Shown: positions 18,860-27,757, numbered from the stretch's first letter. The stretch is 64,000 bases of DNA from an uncultured Erythrobacter sp. (GCA_947495695.1 CANLZP010000001.1:1261069-1325068), one strand, 5' to 3'. Notes: generated by a model not told the origin, from the letters alone. Translations and numbers: made by a program.

Positions 18860-19458
18860 GCGTAATTCTCCGTTCCCTTGCCGATCCATGCCATCTGCGA
18901 TGACCTGGTCTGCTCGAATGTTAGAATAGAACTGTCCTGTTCCAGAGTGAGGCCAACCTCATCCAGGCCGTTAATCAGGCAGTGCTTGCGAAAAGGGTCC
19001 ACTTCAAAAGAGAAGCGATCCTGAAATGGGGTCGTCACCGTCTGGCTGTCCAGATCGATATGGATGGACTGTTCCTTGGCCACTTCCAGAAGGCGGTCGA
19101 CTTGTTCTTGCGGCAGCTCAACCGTCAAAATGCCATTCTTGAACGCATTGCCCGAAAATATATCGGAAAAACTGGGCGCGATAACGGCCTTGATGCCCAT
19201 GTCCAGCAAGGCCCATGCGGCGTGTTCACGGCTGGAGCCGCAGCCGAAATTATCGCCAGCGATCAGGATCGGAGAGCCTGCATATTCCGGTTTATCGAAC
19301 ACATTGTCCGGATTGGCTCGAACCGATTCAAAGGCTCCTTTGCCCAAGCCTTCGCGCGTGACCGTCTTCAGCCATTCGGCCGAAATAATAACGTCCGTAT
19401 CGATGTTTTTTGCGCCAAATGGATAGGCATTGCCTTCGATGGAAGAAACGGCGTCCAT
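18856..19458 (-). CDS. leuD: 3-isopropylmalate dehydratase small subunit
   Basis: Swivelling-domain subunit of isopropylmalate isomerase in leucine synthesis, partner of LeuC. 200 residues with [14 protein letters not shown] near the N-terminus and [14 protein letters not shown], the substrate-binding loop. It overlaps the preceding lactonase-like gene at base 19458 and the following oxidoreductase gene by 4 bases, so all lie in one transcript. Confidence 0.95.
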   Translation of the reverse strand: MDAVSSIEGNAYPFGAKNIDTDVIISAEWLKTVTREGLGKGAFESVRANPDNVFDKPEYAGSPILIAGDNFGCGSSREHAAWALLDMGIKAVIAPSFSDIFSGNAFKNGILTVELPQEQVDRLLEVAKEQSIHIDLDSQTVTTPFQDRFSFEVDPFRKHCLINGLDEVGLTLEQDSSILTFEQTRSSQMAWIGKGTENYA

Positions 19459-20306
19459 TATTTGGCTGACTCCGGAAATGATGGCAGGCGTTCAACGTGC
19501 CTTGGATCGTGTTGAATGACGACCGTTGCATCGAGCGATTTCGCCATTGCATTGAAGCGTTCAAAAGAGGCCAGCGTATCAGCACGATTAGCGTTGAACT
19601 GAGGTACGCCGCGGTTTTCGATCTGTTCTTCAAAGTGATACAGATCGCCGGTCAGCAACACATCGCCTTGCTCGCTCAGCCGGACCAACAGTGCGGTGTG
19701 GCCAGGCGTGTGACCGGGCGTGGATTTCATAACGACTGAACCGTCCCCAAAGACATCGTGATCGCCGGTTACTGCAACCACCGTTCCAGCGTCTTCCCCC
19801 AGCCAAGGGGCAAATGGCGTGCGATCCAGAAACGCTCCATCCTGTTCAGGTTGAGAAACGGCCTGCCAATCGGCGGCCGAAATGATCAAGGATGAACCAG
19901 CAAATTCGGGAATCTGGCCAACGTGATCGCTGTGGTAATGGCTGACCGCCATCAGCTCTATATCGTCGGCGGACAGGCCAAGATCGGCTAACTGATCTTC
20001 TATTGTGCGCTCTATGCCGATGGTGAATACAGATTGAGTGACACGCTGCCCCTTTAGTGCCGCGGCAAAGCCTGCGTCCCACAGCATGTATCGATCACCA
20101 TTGCGGATCAGATAACAGCTGTTGGTCAGCGTGCGCTGCTCGCCATCATAGAGATGGGCGTCGGAAAAAGGCGCAGTGTCGGAAAGTTCAAGGAAGCCGC
20201 AATCCAGGCGCCACAATTCGACCTCAACCGGTTCTTCTGCCCCAGCGCTAGACACCGCAAGAACGGCCATCGCAGCTGCGGTTGCAAGAAGAGGTTTAAT
20301 TGCCAA
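19458..20306 (-). CDS. Exported metallo-beta-lactamase-fold hydrolase, AHL-lactonase-like
   Basis: Signal peptide ([24 protein letters not shown]) followed by an MBL fold with the zinc motif HYHSDH, a second histidine in [13 protein letters not shown], the bridging aspartate in LLTGDLYH, and the late H in [11 protein letters not shown]. This pattern matches N-acyl-homoserine-lactone lactonase-type enzymes; the substrate remains unproven. 282 residues, placed in the periplasm. It sits inside the leuC-leuD gene string, for which no metabolic reason is obvious. Confidence 0.85.
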   Translation of the reverse strand: MAIKPLLATAAAMAVLAVSSAGAEEPVEVELWRLDCGFLELSDTAPFSDAHLYDGEQRTLTNSCYLIRNGDRYMLWDAGFAAALKGQRVTQSVFTIGIERTIEDQLADLGLSADDIELMAVSHYHSDHVGQIPEFAGSSLIISAADWQAVSQPEQDGAFLDRTPFAPWLGEDAGTVVAVTGDHDVFGDGSVVMKSTPGHTPGHTALLVRLSEQGDVLLTGDLYHFEEQIENRGVPQFNANRADTLASFERFNAMAKSLDATVVIQHDPRHVERLPSFPESAK

Positions 20307-20318
20307 GCTTTGGGTTCC

Positions 20319-20477
20319 TCAATCGGTTTCTGGCGGCTCGCCTGACGGGATGGCAGCTGGCTGTTGCGGCTCGTTTTTCTTCTTCCGCTTACCTGCATAA
20401 AGCAATGCGGCGGCAATGGCGGCAGAGCCGATAGCGGCAGCGCCCAGGGTGGCTTTTCCGGAGAGTTTCTTCGTCAT
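20319..20477 (-). CDS. Small single-span membrane protein (52 aa)
   Basis: MTKKLSGKATLGAAAIGS, then a hydrophobic alanine-rich span ending at YAGKRKKKNEP and a polar tail. ATG at 20477 with upstream GAGAAT; the longer open frame to 20528 lacks support. Small proteins of this type occur between leuC and leuD in sphingomonads and are sometimes mislabelled isopropylmalate isomerase; it has no enzymatic domain. Confidence 0.6.
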   Translation of the reverse strand: MTKKLSGKATLGAAAIGSAAIAAALLYAGKRKKKNEPQQPAAIPSGEPPETD

Positions 20478-20546
20478 ACTATTCTCATGGGGTTGGGTGA
20501 GCAGGAAGGCAAGAGTTTGCCGCTGCAAAATGCCTGTGCCGTGCGA

Positions 20547-20951
20547 CTAAATGAAAACATCGTCTCCGACGGTGCCGATTGGTCTGCGGTGTTCTGCGGG
20601 GGTCTCTCCCGTCCAATTGCGCCCATCCAGAGTGCGGCCTTCGATCCCGTTCAATTCGCCGGGATCAAACAATCGAACATTCACCCCAAGCTGGTCGCCT
20701 TCGCAATGCTCGGTCAGCACCCAATGGGTGGTTGTGCCGCATTGTCCGCAAAAGTGTATTTCAACGGCCGGGGAATCAATATCTGACCGGCGATAGGATT
20801 GGCTTGGCCCGGCAATTTTTACGTCACTGCTAGTGTAATAGCCCCATGCGCCACCAACTTTGGCGCACAACGTGCAGTCGCAAAAATTCACAAATTCTGG
20901 CCTATGCGCAACTTCGATAGTGATCGCTTTGCAATGGCACGTTCCGATCAT
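20547..20951 (-). CDS. GFA family (glutathione-dependent formaldehyde-activating-like) protein
   Basis: 134 residues with the zinc-site pattern of the family: CHCKAI, then FCDCTLC, then [11 protein letters not shown]. The family founder binds glutathione, but most members have no proven activity. Its ATG overlaps the leuC stop by 4 bases, so it is translated with leuC. Confidence 0.88.
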   Translation of the reverse strand: MIGTCHCKAITIEVAHRPEFVNFCDCTLCAKVGGAWGYYTSSDVKIAGPSQSYRRSDIDSPAVEIHFCGQCGTTTHWVLTEHCEGDQLGVNVRLFDPGELNGIEGRTLDGRNWTGETPAEHRRPIGTVGDDVFI

Positions 20952-22381
20952 CGGTCCAGATCCCTAACATCGGTCAACCGGCCTGTAATGGCGGCCGCTG
21001 CTGCCATTGCGGGTGAGACCAAATGGGTTCTGGCACCAGGACCCTGACGGCCAACAAAGTTGCGATTGGAGGTCGAGGCACAGCGCTCGCCCGGGGGAAC
21101 CTTGTCTGGATTCATGCCCAAACAAGCCGAACAGCCGGGCTCTCGCCATTCAAAGCCAGCGGATGTGAAGATCGCGTCCAGCCCCTCTTCTTCCGCCATT
21201 TGTTTCACCAGTCCAGAACCAGGCACAACGATGGCCCATTTTACATTGTCAGCCTTGGTCCGTCCTTCCAAAACTTTGGCGGCGGCGCGCAGATCCTCTA
21301 TCCGGCTGTTGGTACAGCTGCCGATAAAGATGTTCTCTACCGAGATTTCTTGCATCGGCTGGCCCGGCGTCAGCCCCATATATTCCAGGCTCTTGGCAGC
21401 GGCTTGTTGTTTGGATGGGTCGGTAAAGCTGGCGGGATCAGGCACCACACCGCCAATGGCCACAACATCTTCCGGGCTGGTGCCCCAAGTGACCGAAGGC
21501 TCAACATCGCTGGCCTGAATGGTCACCGATTTGTCAAACTGTGCGCCGGCATCGCTATACAGCGTTTTCCAATAGGCAAGTGCCTCGTCCCAATCCGCAC
21601 CCTTGGGCGCCAGCGGCCGTCCCGTGAGATAGCGGAACACGGTTTCATCGGGCGCGATCAGGCCAGCGCGCGCGCCGCCCTCAATGCTCATATTGCACAC
21701 CGTCAGGCGTTCCTCGACGCTCATCGCCTCGAACACGGGGCCGCGATATTCGATCACATGTCCGGTGCCACCAGCGGTCCCGATGGCGCCGATGATGTGC
21801 AGGATCAAATCTTTGGCGCTGACGCCGGGCGACAACATTCCGTCAACGCGCACTTCCATCGATTTGGAGCGCTTTAGCAGCAAGGTTTGCGTTGCCAGCA
21901 CATGTTCCACTTCGCTGGTGCCGATGCCAAAGGCCAGGGCGCCCAACCCGCCATGGCTGGCAGTGTGGGAATCACCGCAAACAATGGTTGTGCCGGGCAG
22001 TGAGAAGCCTTGCTCCGGCCCTACCACATGGACAATGCCCTGCGTGGTATCGGTGGCATCGATGTAGCGAATGCCAAATTCGGGCGCGTTCTTCTCCAGC
22101 GCGGCCAGCTGCTGCGCGCTCATCGGATCGGCGATAGGAATGCGGTTGCCTGCTGCATCCACGCGCGGCGTGGTGGGCAAATTGTGGTCTGGCACAGCCA
22201 GCGTCAATTCCGGGCGACGCACCTTGCGGCCGGTCATCCGCAATGCCTCGAAGGCCTGCGGGCTGGTCACTTCGTGAACCAGATGCCGGTCAATATACAG
22301 GATGCTGGTGCCATCATCACGAAGCTCTACTTCGTGGGCATCCCAGATTTTGTCGTAAAGTGTGCGAGGTTTGTTAGCCAT
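20948..22381 (-). CDS. leuC: 3-isopropylmalate dehydratase large subunit
   Basis: [4Fe-4S] aconitase-superfamily subunit that isomerises 2- and 3-isopropylmalate. 477 residues, with cluster cysteines in FIGSCTNSR and [12 protein letters not shown] and the substrate residues [15 protein letters not shown]. First gene of a minus-strand group running leuC-GFA-small membrane protein-lactonase-like-leuD-oxidoreductase. Confidence 0.97.
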   Translation of the reverse strand: MANKPRTLYDKIWDAHEVELRDDGTSILYIDRHLVHEVTSPQAFEALRMTGRKVRRPELTLAVPDHNLPTTPRVDAAGNRIPIADPMSAQQLAALEKNAPEFGIRYIDATDTTQGIVHVVGPEQGFSLPGTTIVCGDSHTASHGGLGALAFGIGTSEVEHVLATQTLLLKRSKSMEVRVDGMLSPGVSAKDLILHIIGAIGTAGGTGHVIEYRGPVFEAMSVEERLTVCNMSIEGGARAGLIAPDETVFRYLTGRPLAPKGADWDEALAYWKTLYSDAGAQFDKSVTIQASDVEPSVTWGTSPEDVVAIGGVVPDPASFTDPSKQQAAAKSLEYMGLTPGQPMQEISVENIFIGSCTNSRIEDLRAAAKVLEGRTKADNVKWAIVVPGSGLVKQMAEEEGLDAIFTSAGFEWREPGCSACLGMNPDKVPPGERCASTSNRNFVGRQGPGARTHLVSPAMAAAAAITGRLTDVRDLDR

Positions 22382-22587
22382 GATTGCTGGCTAGGCCGGG
22401 CCCCGATGACTTGCAATAGAGCTTGCGCCCAAAAAATGTTGGGCTTCTTGTTAGGTTTTGTTGTCGGCGCCGATTGAGCGACCAACTCGCGTTTTTTCGC
22501 GTCCTATCGGCCACAATCTTGAAAACAATTTGCATCAATTGGTCGATTGTCATGGAACAGCAAGCTTTGGGGGTCTAACTGACATCC

Positions 22588-22989
22588 ATGTCAGCAGTTC
22601 CATTTGCCTTTCCGATCCGGGTTTTGCCCGAAGACATCGACTTTATGGGGCACGTCAATAATGCGCGTTACCTCAACTGGGTGCAGGATGCTGTGCTGGC
22701 CCATTGGCAAAAGCTGGCTCCTGCAGAGGAGGTGGCGAGCAAGGCATGGGTCGCTCTCAAGCATGAGATTACCTATCGCAAACCGGCCTTCATCGAAGAT
22801 GATGTGATCGCCAGCACCGTTCTGGAAAGTTTCAAGGGCGCTCGCGCATTTTACTCAACCGTTATCAAGCGCGGTGAAGTGGTCTTGGCAGAGGTGCAAT
22901 CAGCCTGGTGCTGTATCGATGCAGAAACGCTGCGTCCTGCCCGGATTGATGACAGTTTGCGGCGGTTCTTTTTTCCCGCTGCGCAATAA
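22588..22989 (+). CDS. Acyl-CoA thioesterase (4HBT hotdog fold)
   Basis: 133 residues with the YbgC/4-hydroxybenzoyl-CoA thioesterase signature: DIDFMGHVNNARYLNWVQDA contains the catalytic aspartate region and N-x-x-Y-L-x-W. Cytosolic; cleaves some acyl-CoA. It lies 16 bases before crtZ and is probably co-transcribed. Confidence 0.88.
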   Translation: MSAVPFAFPIRVLPEDIDFMGHVNNARYLNWVQDAVLAHWQKLAPAEEVASKAWVALKHEITYRKPAFIEDDVIASTVLESFKGARAFYSTVIKRGEVVLAEVQSAWCCIDAETLRPARIDDSLRRFFFPAAQ

Positions 22990-23005
22990 TCTATAGAGTT
23001 TCGTC

Positions 23006-23524
23006 ATGGACGCCATGATTGCGATATTGATAGTGTTGGCCACCGTTTTTGCGATGGAGTGGGTCGCATGGGCGAGCCACAAATACATCATGCATGGGTG
23101 GGGCTGGGGCTGGCACCGCGATCATCACGAGCCGCATGACAACGCTCTGGAAAAGAACGACCTTTACGCCATTGTCGGTGCCGCGATGAGCATTTCGATG
23201 TTCGCTTTGGGCAGCGAAATCGTGCTGGGCGATGCTGCATGGTGGCCGGCAACATGGATTGGTTTGGGCGTGATGTTCTACGGCATCATTTACACGCTGG
23301 TGCATGATGGTTTGGTCCATCAACGCTATTTCAAATATGTCCCGAAAAGCGGTTACGCGAAACGGCTGGTTCAGGCGCACAAGCTGCATCATGCAACGAT
23401 CGGCAAGGAAGGCGGGGTGAGCTTTGGCTTTGTCCTGGCCCGCGATCCGGCCAAGTTGAAAGCCGAATTAAAGGCGCAGCGCGAAGCCGGCATTGCCCAG
23501 ATACGCGAAAGCGCGACCCACTAG
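23006..23524 (+). CDS. crtZ: Beta-carotene 3-hydroxylase
   Basis: Membrane di-iron hydroxylase converting beta-carotene to zeaxanthin, consistent with a yellow-orange pigmented sphingomonad. 172 residues with all histidine boxes of the CrtZ family: HKYIMHGWGWGWHRDHHEPH, HDGLVHQRY and HKLHHA. Other crt genes are not in the window. Confidence 0.95.
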   Translation: MDAMIAILIVLATVFAMEWVAWASHKYIMHGWGWGWHRDHHEPHDNALEKNDLYAIVGAAMSISMFALGSEIVLGDAAWWPATWIGLGVMFYGIIYTLVHDGLVHQRYFKYVPKSGYAKRLVQAHKLHHATIGKEGGVSFGFVLARDPAKLKAELKAQREAGIAQIRESATH

Positions 23525-23555
23525 GGGCCGCGCTCTCGAATGCTTCGCGTGAAAA

Positions 23556-23714
23556 TCAGCGAGCGTAGTTTACGTATAGGCCATGGATCAGGCCTGGGAT
23601 AAAGCCGAGCAATGTCAGCACCAGATTCAGCAGAGCTGTCGTGCCGAGGCCGTGCTTCAATGCAACGCCGAGTGGTGGAAGTAGGATCGTTGCGATCAGG
23701 ATAATAATAGGCAT
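23556..23714 (-). CDS. YqaE/Pmp3 family membrane protein (52 aa)
   Basis: Two-span hydrophobic protein: MPIIILIATILLPPLGVA, then LNLVLTLLGFIPGLIHGLY, ending VNYAR. The LPPLGV and GFIPGLIHA-like motifs define the Pmp3/UPF0057 family, tied to membrane-potential and salt stress. GGAGCG lies upstream of the ATG at 23714. It has its own candidate promoter (see 23762-23788), with a perfect palindrome GCGGTTGAACCGC (23740-23752) in the leader. Confidence 0.9.
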   Translation of the reverse strand: MPIIILIATILLPPLGVALKHGLGTTALLNLVLTLLGFIPGLIHGLYVNYAR

Positions 23715-23761
23715 TAAATACGCTCCAATTGAGTTTTATGCGGTTGAACCGCTTGATATTA

Positions 23762-23788
23762 CTACGGTTTGAAGGAGCAAAAGGTTCC
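23762..23788 (-). promoter_or_regulatory. Candidate general-stress (EcfG-type) promoter for yqaE
   Basis: On the minus strand, GGAAC (23788-23784) is followed after 17 bases by CGTAG (23766-23762). The alphaproteobacterial EcfG consensus is GGAAC-N16/17-CGTT, so there is one mismatch in the -10. A general-stress role would suit Pmp3 but is inference. Confidence 0.35.
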
Positions 23789-23796
23789 GAGCCTGA

Positions 23797-24144
23797 TTAT
23801 TCGTTACGGGTTGCGATCCAAGTCCCGCTGATCCCCAAGATGGCGAGCGAGACATAAACCCAAGGCACACCCAGGCTGAACCAGGTGAAGGCTGCACCCA
23901 CGCTCATCGCGCCAATTGCCATCACCTTTGAACGACGTGAAATTGCCCGCCGCTCTCGCCAGTCTTTCACTTGAGGGCCCCAGGTGGGGTGATCCAATAT
24001 GCGCTGTTCGAGCGCGGGATTGCTGCGGGCAAAGCAAAACACGGCCAGCAGCAAGAACGGGACAGTGGGAATGATCGGCAGTGCGGCGCCAACCGCGCCA
24101 AGGGCCACAAAGATCATTCCAAATGCAAGATAGAGCGGCCGCAT
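23797..24144 (-). CDS. YbaN/DUF454 family inner-membrane protein
   Basis: 115 residues with about three membrane segments: LYLAFGMIFVALGAVGAALP, IPTVPFLLLAVFCFARSNP and a C-terminal pair. The LPIIPTVPFLLLA and CFARSNP motifs mark DUF454. The ATG at 24144 follows the sufE stop by one base, so it is co-translated with sufE. Molecular role unknown. Confidence 0.88.
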   Translation of the reverse strand: MRPLYLAFGMIFVALGAVGAALPIIPTVPFLLLAVFCFARSNPALEQRILDHPTWGPQVKDWRERRAISRRSKVMAIGAMSVGAAFTWFSLGVPWVYVSLAILGISGTWIATRNE

Positions 24145-24145
24145 A

Positions 24146-24553
24146 TCAGCCCGCAGCAATACGGGCGGCGTGTTCTTTGACCAGCGCAATCATATTGGGC
24201 ACCCCTTGCGTCCGGTTGGAACTGAGCTGGTTCTTGAGGTCGAACGGGGCAAGCGCTGCGGCAATGTCCATTTGTGCCACTTTGTCCGGCGCCTGATCTT
24301 GCACCGCTGCAATAACCAGGGCCACGATGCCTTTGGTGATCGCAGCGTTGCTATCGGCCAGGAAATTGAGCTGTCCGTCTTGTTCAGTTGGGTACACCCA
24401 CACGCTGGCAGAGCACCCACGGACCAGCGTTGCATCGGTTTTCAAGGCGTCGGGCATGGGCGGCAAATCACGCCCCAGCTCGATCAACAAGCGATAGCGC
24501 TCATCCCCTTCGAGGAAATCATATTCCTCAGCAATATCATCGAGTGATCTCAT
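24146..24553 (-). CDS. sufE: SufE family Fe-S assembly protein
   Basis: Accepts sulfur from the cysteine desulfurase SufS and stimulates it. 135 residues with the acceptor cysteine in LVRGCSASVW and the family N-terminus EEYDFLEGDERYRLLIELG. It lies 24 bases after the last gene of the psp string and could be read through from it. No suf operon partner is in the window. Confidence 0.92.
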   Translation of the reverse strand: MRSLDDIAEEYDFLEGDERYRLLIELGRDLPPMPDALKTDATLVRGCSASVWVYPTEQDGQLNFLADSNAAITKGIVALVIAAVQDQAPDKVAQMDIAAALAPFDLKNQLSSNRTQGVPNMIALVKEHAARIAAG

Positions 24554-24577
24554 AACAGCGCATCTAGGCGCTTTTGC

Positions 24578-24829
24578 TCACAAATCCACCCCGCTGGCGA
24601 TTGCTTCCAGCTTCTTGATCCGTTCTTTGAGGTCCGAAATCTCGATCCGGGCAGCACCCATGCCGCTGCCCATGCCAAGCTTGCCGTCGACCGCATTGGG
24701 CGAGGCGTCCAGTTCGCGCTGCTTAAGCGCTAACCATCCTTGCCAGGCACGCAGCAAGCTTACCGCAACAATTGTAATTCCCACCAAACACGTGGCTGCA
24801 ATAATGAATGTCGGTTCGAACATGTTCAT
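24578..24829 (-). CDS. Small membrane-anchored coiled-coil protein, Psp-operon member 5
   Basis: 83 residues: N-terminal span FIIAATCLVGITIVAVSLL, a basic linker, glycine-rich middle and a short coiled coil ISDLKERIKKLEAIASG. The tail aligns with the E-R/K-x-x-x-LE-x-I motif shared by the other small proteins of this operon, but lacks the EIEALR end. Last psp-type gene before sufE. Function unknown. Confidence 0.75.
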   Translation of the reverse strand: MNMFEPTFIIAATCLVGITIVAVSLLRAWQGWLALKQRELDASPNAVDGKLGMGSGMGAARIEISDLKERIKKLEAIASGVDL

Positions 24830-24853
24830 AATGCCCTCCTAAATCCTCGGCTT

Positions 24854-25123
24854 CTAACTGGTCTGTTTGTCCTGCTCGTTACGCAGGGCTTCGATTTCGT
24901 CAGCGATAGCGCGCGCTTCCCGGCCATCGACCGTAATCCGCTCAAGCACTTTCACCCGTTCGCGCAATTCTTCCAATTCGCGGCGCGCCTCTGGATCGTC
25001 CTGTGCAATCCGGCTTTCATTGCCTTGCTTGTCCCGGACAATTCCCATGCGTGCCTTCCTGAGCTGTACAAAGCCCCACACAGCGATCGCAACGATGGCG
25101 ACAATGGCCCAACTGTTCATCAT
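24854..25123 (-). CDS. PspB-like membrane/coiled-coil protein, Psp-operon member 4
   Basis: 89 residues: membrane span MNSWAIVAIVAIAVWGFVQL, then a charged coiled coil with RERVKVLERITVDG and a terminal IADEIEALR. This repeats the tail of its upstream neighbours. Its first codons overlap the preceding stop (ATGATG). PspB-like topology, N-terminal span with cytoplasmic coiled coil, suggests an envelope-stress accessory; this is inference. Confidence 0.78.
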   Translation of the reverse strand: MMNSWAIVAIVAIAVWGFVQLRKARMGIVRDKQGNESRIAQDDPEARRELEELRERVKVLERITVDGREARAIADEIEALRNEQDKQTS

Positions 25124-25467
25124 GCTTTTTCTCGAGTGGTTGGGGCAGTTAAGTGATCGTTTCTACCCAGATCGCGCAGTGCATCAATTTCGCTGCCCAG
25201 CGCATAACCGCCGTCGGTCACGATCCGTTCGACATTGGCCAGCCTGTCTTTGACCGAGCCCAGTTCTGCGCGAAGCTCGGCATTTTCCTGCGTGAGCAAC
25301 TTGACCCGTTCAACGGCCTGATCGTTCTTCGGGTAGACAGCCTTGCCCCAGCTGTTCTCCAGCGGGTAGCCATGTTTGACCCGGATCCAGGTGTTTGCGA
25401 CCCAGCCGATTGCGATGAGTGCCGATGGAATTGCCAGCGCCATTACCGGAATTTCTGACAGGTCCAT
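25120..25467 (-). CDS. PspB-like membrane/coiled-coil protein, Psp-operon member 3
   Basis: 115 residues: membrane span VMALAIPSALIAIGWVANTW, then WIRVKHGYPLENSWG (a near copy of the same block in member 2), a coiled coil, and RLANVERIVTDGGYALGSEIDALRD. The ATG shares a base with the preceding stop (TGATG). The block similarity to member 2 shows tandem duplication. Confidence 0.8.
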   Translation of the reverse strand: MDLSEIPVMALAIPSALIAIGWVANTWIRVKHGYPLENSWGKAVYPKNDQAVERVKLLTQENAELRAELGSVKDRLANVERIVTDGGYALGSEIDALRDLGRNDHLTAPTTREKA

Positions 25468-25802
25468 CAGGCTTTCTCCTGCTTGTTCAAATTCAGCGGG
25501 GTGCCGCTGTCTGCCGGTTTGCTGCGCAGGGCTTCGATCTCGTCAGCCAGAGTATAGCCTCGGTCGGTGACGATCTTTTCGAGCACAATCATGCGGTCCT
25601 GCATTGCGTCGAGTTTGCCGTGAAGCTCGCTGTTTTCCGCGCGCAATTGCTTGGTTTCGGCACTGTCGGATTTCTCGGTTGTGCCGCCCCATTCATTTTC
25701 CAGCGCATAACCGTTTTTGGCGCGGATCCAGTTGTTGAGCAGCCATGCAGCATAGCTGATCGCAATGATTCCGATGACAAATTCCGGGCTTCCCCAATCC
25801 AT
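25467..25802 (-). CDS. PspB-like membrane/coiled-coil protein, Psp-operon member 2
   Basis: 111 residues: membrane span FVIGIIAISYAAWLLNNW, WIRAKNGYALENEWGG, a coiled coil, then MIVLEKIVTDRGYTLADEIEALR and the tail DSGTPLNLNKQEKA. That tail is nearly identical to the tail of member 1, which implies recent duplication. TAATG overlap with the upstream gene. Confidence 0.8.
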   Translation of the reverse strand: MDWGSPEFVIGIIAISYAAWLLNNWIRAKNGYALENEWGGTTEKSDSAETKQLRAENSELHGKLDAMQDRMIVLEKIVTDRGYTLADEIEALRSKPADSGTPLNLNKQEKA

Positions 25803-26116
25803 TACGCGTTTTCCTGCTTGCTGATGTTGAGCGGTGTACCGCTGTCTTTTTGCTCCACGGTGCGCGTGTCGCGCAGCGCCTCGATCTGGGTCGCAATGTC
25901 ATAGCCGCGATCGGTTACAATCCGTTCCAGAACCTGCACCCGGTCTTCCAGCTGCTGAATATTGGTCGAATATTGCGCAGCTTTTTCGGCACTGGCGCTG
26001 GCGGTTTTTTCCAGCTGCATTTCGATGATCTTCTGCCGGTGCTTGGACCAGATCGCTACGATCGGGATCGATACCCCGATAATGGGGATCAATAATGCCA
26101 ATGTTCCAGTGTCCAC
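25802..26116 (-). CDS. PspB-like membrane/coiled-coil protein, Psp-operon member 1
   Basis: 104 residues: membrane span LALLIPIIGVSIPIVAIW, basic turn KHRQKIIEMQ (PspB-like), coiled coil with RVQVLERIVTDRGYDIATQIEALRD, and tail DSGTPLNISKQENA. It follows pspC by 26 bases and begins a chain of overlapping small genes. It lacks the WIRxKxGY block of members 2 and 3. Confidence 0.8.
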   Translation of the reverse strand: MDTGTLALLIPIIGVSIPIVAIWSKHRQKIIEMQLEKTASASAEKAAQYSTNIQQLEDRVQVLERIVTDRGYDIATQIEALRDTRTVEQKDSGTPLNISKQENA

Positions 26117-26142
26117 GTTTAGTCCCCTGTCATCTCAAATTC

Positions 26143-26520
26143 TTAGCGCAGACGCTCGATCTCTGCCGATAGGCGCGGATTGCTGCTGACATAATGGTGT
26201 TCAACATCCGCCAGGCGACGATCCACATCACGGAACCGGGCGCGGATTTCGCGGGCCGAACGCTGTGGGCTTTGGCGCACGCGCTGCCAGTATTTCTGCT
26301 CGTCCACATCCTTGTAAAGGTGCGGTGGCTTCTTGTTCAGCAGGATGCCTGCGATGAAATAGGCGGGCAGCAAGATGGGCGCGACGGTAAACAGCAGGGC
26401 CAAAAAGCCCAGGCGCACCCAAATGGTATTTACGCCTGTGTAGTCCGCAATGCCTGAACATACGCCCATCAGTTTGGCATTGTGCTTGTCGCGGTAGAGC
26501 GTGGTGCGTGGGCTGTTCAT
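26143..26520 (-). CDS. pspC: Envelope stress membrane protein PspC
   Basis: 125 residues: PspC domain with YRDKHNAKLMGVCSGIADYTGV, a membrane span LGFLALLFTVAPILLPAYFIAG, and a cytoplasmic coiled coil ending VEHHYVSSNPRLSAEIERLR. That ending resembles PspB and the small downstream proteins. Its ATG overlaps pspB by 4 bases. PspB/PspC together relay envelope damage to PspA. Confidence 0.95.
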   Translation of the reverse strand: MNSPRTTLYRDKHNAKLMGVCSGIADYTGVNTIWVRLGFLALLFTVAPILLPAYFIAGILLNKKPPHLYKDVDEQKYWQRVRQSPQRSAREIRARFRDVDRRLADVEHHYVSSNPRLSAEIERLR

Positions 26521-26819
26521 CGGGCGGTATCCTTCTTGTCAGCGATCAGGCGATCGAGTTCGCGCAGCTGCTGGTTATCGGTTTCCTGATCTGCGCGCAG
26601 GCGCTTCACTTCGAAATTGGGGTTATCGGCAGCCACCAAGCGCTCGACTGTATCCATCCGATCATCCAAGCGGCGGGCGAGCTGATAAAGTTCGTCCAGC
26701 AACACTTCGTCATCGGTAGTGATGGTTCCGGCGGTCTTCCATTTGGTGACATAATGCATAATCAACCAAGGCAGTCCGATGAATATTGCCAAAATTGCAA
26801 GAATGGGTTCGATATCCAT
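26517..26819 (-). CDS. pspB: Phage shock protein PspB
   Basis: 100 residues: N-terminal membrane span ILAILAIFIGLPWLIMHYV, then TKWKTAG, and a coiled coil with LDELYQLARRLDDRMDTVERLV, the PspB core. It extends beyond the usual ~75 residues with a charged helical tail. Lies between pspA and pspC. Confidence 0.93.
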   Translation of the reverse strand: MDIEPILAILAIFIGLPWLIMHYVTKWKTAGTITTDDEVLLDELYQLARRLDDRMDTVERLVAADNPNFEVKRLRADQETDNQQLRELDRLIADKKDTAR

Positions 26820-26822
26820 GAC

Positions 26823-27512
26823 TTAGTCTTCCTTCTTGGCGCTGTCTTTGCCCAACGCCTTTTTCATTTGTTCCAATTCATCATCGATTGCATCGGCGCC
26901 TTCCAGCGCGGCAATTTCGTCTGATAGCGAGAGCTGGCCGGGCTTGTTGTCGATGCCCAACGCTTCGGCGCGGCCTTCGGCATAATCGACCCGACGTTCC
27001 ATCTGGTCGAACCGTGACAATGCCTCGTCGGTGCGCTCTGTGCTCATCAAAGTGCGCAGCTTGACCCGGTTTTCCGCGCTTTCCAGGCGGGCCGCAATCT
27101 GGGTCTGGCGACTACGGGCTTCGCGCAAGCGGTTCTGCAGCTTTTGAATGTCTTGCTCGTAAGCGCGAAGAGCATCGTCCAGCACCGCAATTTCCTGCTT
27201 CAGCTGCTCAGCCATGTCGGCCGCTTTCTTGCGCTCTACCAATGCGGCGCGAGCCAGATCTTCGCGATCCTTGCTGAGTGCCAGCTCTGCCTTTTCGCCC
27301 CAATCGGCTTGCAGCCGGTCCAGCTTGACCGTGTGGCGATGCATCTCTTTCTGATCAGCAATGGTGCGTGCCGCACTGGCCCGGACTTCAACCAAAGTCT
27401 CTTCCATCTCGAGGATGATCATGCGGATCATCTTCGACGGGTCGTCTGCTTTATCCAGCATGTCGTTGAAGTTGGCGGCGACAATATCACGGGTGCGGCT
27501 AAAAATGCCCAT
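26823..27512 (-). CDS. pspA: Phage shock protein PspA
   Basis: ESCRT-III/IM30 family coiled-coil protein that binds stressed inner membrane and, unassembled, holds PspF inactive. From the ATG at 27512 it is 229 residues, beginning MGIFSRTRDIVAANFNDML, the canonical PspA N-terminus, with GGAG 8 bases upstream. The open frame continues to a GTG at 27761 that overlaps the stop of the small upstream ORF (GTGA) and would add 83 Ser/Pro-rich residues; which start is used is open (see findings). The operon is led by a sigma54 promoter at 27956-27971. Confidence 0.95.
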   Translation of the reverse strand: MGIFSRTRDIVAANFNDMLDKADDPSKMIRMIILEMEETLVEVRASAARTIADQKEMHRHTVKLDRLQADWGEKAELALSKDREDLARAALVERKKAADMAEQLKQEIAVLDDALRAYEQDIQKLQNRLREARSRQTQIAARLESAENRVKLRTLMSTERTDEALSRFDQMERRVDYAEGRAEALGIDNKPGQLSLSDEIAALEGADAIDDELEQMKKALGKDSAKKED

Positions 27513-27757
27513 AAAGGCTGCTCCATCAGTAAAGTTCATGACGCGCTCTACCGGTGAAGGGGCGCTTTGTGTCGGGGTTGGGCTTCTGCGCAAACGTTCG
27601 ACTTCTTCATCGAGGCGGGTTGTGCGAGATTTACCCTGAGTCTGAAAAAAGGGTTGGGCCGGAGAATCGGCGTTACGACTGGAATCAACGCCGACCGATT
27701 TCTCATCAGAGGGGACTGAGCTCTCCGGCCCAAGGGGGGTATTGTCAGAAGGCTTGC

